The notes under the pieces were generated by a model. That model did not search any database, had not been told where the DNA came from, and saw nothing but the letters and a program-made list of their open reading frames with translations. The position numbers and the translations under genes are program-made. 64,000 nt of DNA. Source: Natronobacterium haloterrestre (GTDB taxonomy: Archaea; Halobacteriota; Halobacteria; Halobacteriales; Natrialbaceae). The stretch covers positions 248,001 to 312,000 of the forward strand of contig NZ_FOKW01000001.1 of NCBI RefSeq assembly GCF_900112205.1, read 5' to 3'. Positions 63,750-64,000 of the stretch are shown here, in pieces. Every line of letters begins with the position of its first letter. The stretch's first letter is position 1.

Positions 63750-64000
63750 ATGCACGTCGCAGTCGGGAGCACGAACCCGGTCAAGGTCGAGGCGGTCAAG
63801 CGTACCCTCGAGCGGTACGATCCGTCGGTCGAATCGGTCGCGGTCGACTCGGGCGTCCCGGAGCAGCCGTGGTCCATCGAGGAAACCGTCACCGGTGCGG
63901 AGAACCGCGCCCGAGCATCGCTGACGTCGACCGACGCCGATTACGGGATCGGACTCGAGGGCGGCGTCGCCCGCCTCGAGGGGGCTCCCGGCCTCTCGCT
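63750..64000 (+). CDS. DUF84 non-canonical purine NTPase (inosine/xanthosine triphosphatase), 3' end cut
   Basis: 83 codons are visible. MHVAVGSTNPVKVEAVKRTLERYDP begins the protein, QPWSIEETVTGAENRARAS follows, then DYGIGLEGGVARLEG. This is the DUF84/YjjX-like family, which hydrolyses damaged purine nucleoside triphosphates (ITP, XTP). ATG 63750 is in the family position. Confidence 0.88.
   Translation, partial: MHVAVGSTNPVKVEAVKRTLERYDPSVESVAVDSGVPEQPWSIEETVTGAENRARASLTSTDADYGIGLEGGVARLEGAPGLS

Overview
The window is GC-rich archaeal DNA from a halophilic euryarchaeon (class Halobacteria; a Natrialbales-type genome is my guess, not proven). The support is a strongly acidic proteome, a TFIIB transcription factor, an Orc1/Cdc6 initiator, archaeosine tRNA-modification genes (TgtA, ArcS, RaSEA), F420 biosynthesis (CofH), halobacterial transducers (Htr), bacterio-opsin-activator (HTH_10) regulators, a SAMP-type ubiquitin-like protein, and TATA-type promoters with few Shine-Dalgarno sites. 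About 55 genes are supported. Both ends cut a gene: a membrane protein at the left and a DUF84 NTPase at the right. No rRNA, tRNA or CRISPR array was seen.

Layout. 1-7.4 kb: a cut membrane protein, a TnpB-less IS200/IS605-type remnant with two guide-RNA-like hairpins, an amidohydrolase, a MacB-type ABC pair whose ATPase carries three perfect 90-bp repeats, a GIDE-domain membrane protein, an F420-dependent oxidoreductase and a DUF2267 protein. 7.4-15.7 kb, minus strand: a Ste24-type protease, CofH and two tandem Htr transducers with nearly identical signalling halves. 15.9-22 kb: purine genes purC, purU, purS and purQ, with an acetamidase and a frameshifted small gene between them. 22-29 kb: a large histidine kinase, RaSEA, a zinc ribbon and a LOV-containing HTH_10 regulator. 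29-34 kb: a tungsten-type aldehyde:ferredoxin oxidoreductase behind a perfect 18-bp palindrome, with regulators and a PPOX protein. 34-38.9 kb: small conserved genes, AzlCD, a SAMP1-like protein with a tail after its diglycine, a lipoprotein, PadR and NUDIX. 39-42 kb: two paralogous, very acidic secreted proteins built from strict 5-residue repeats. 42-48 kb: tgtA, a membrane TRAM protein, an EamA transporter, arcS, a zinc-finger protein and HdeD. 48.5-54.4 kb: an overlapping minus-strand operon of histidine kinase, receiver and receiver-GAF-HTH_10 regulator. 54.5-57.4 kb: Orc1/Cdc6, a decayed gene and about 1.2 kb of non-coding DNA holding inverted repeats and an AT-rich stretch. 57.4-64 kb: a BasB/BasT-like binding-protein/transducer pair, a small protein, aroD, tfb and the DUF84 gene.

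How the genes fit together. Three themes recur. (1) Signal transduction: three transducers, two hybrid-scale histidine kinases and three HTH_10-type regulators. (2) Archaeosine: all three dedicated steps are in one window, RaSEA about 16 kb from tgtA. (3) Purine biosynthesis: four pathway-related genes within 6 kb. The best candidates for something undescribed are the paired acidic pentapeptide-like secreted proteins, the orphan omega-RNA-like element, and the recently amplified ABC ATPase tail.
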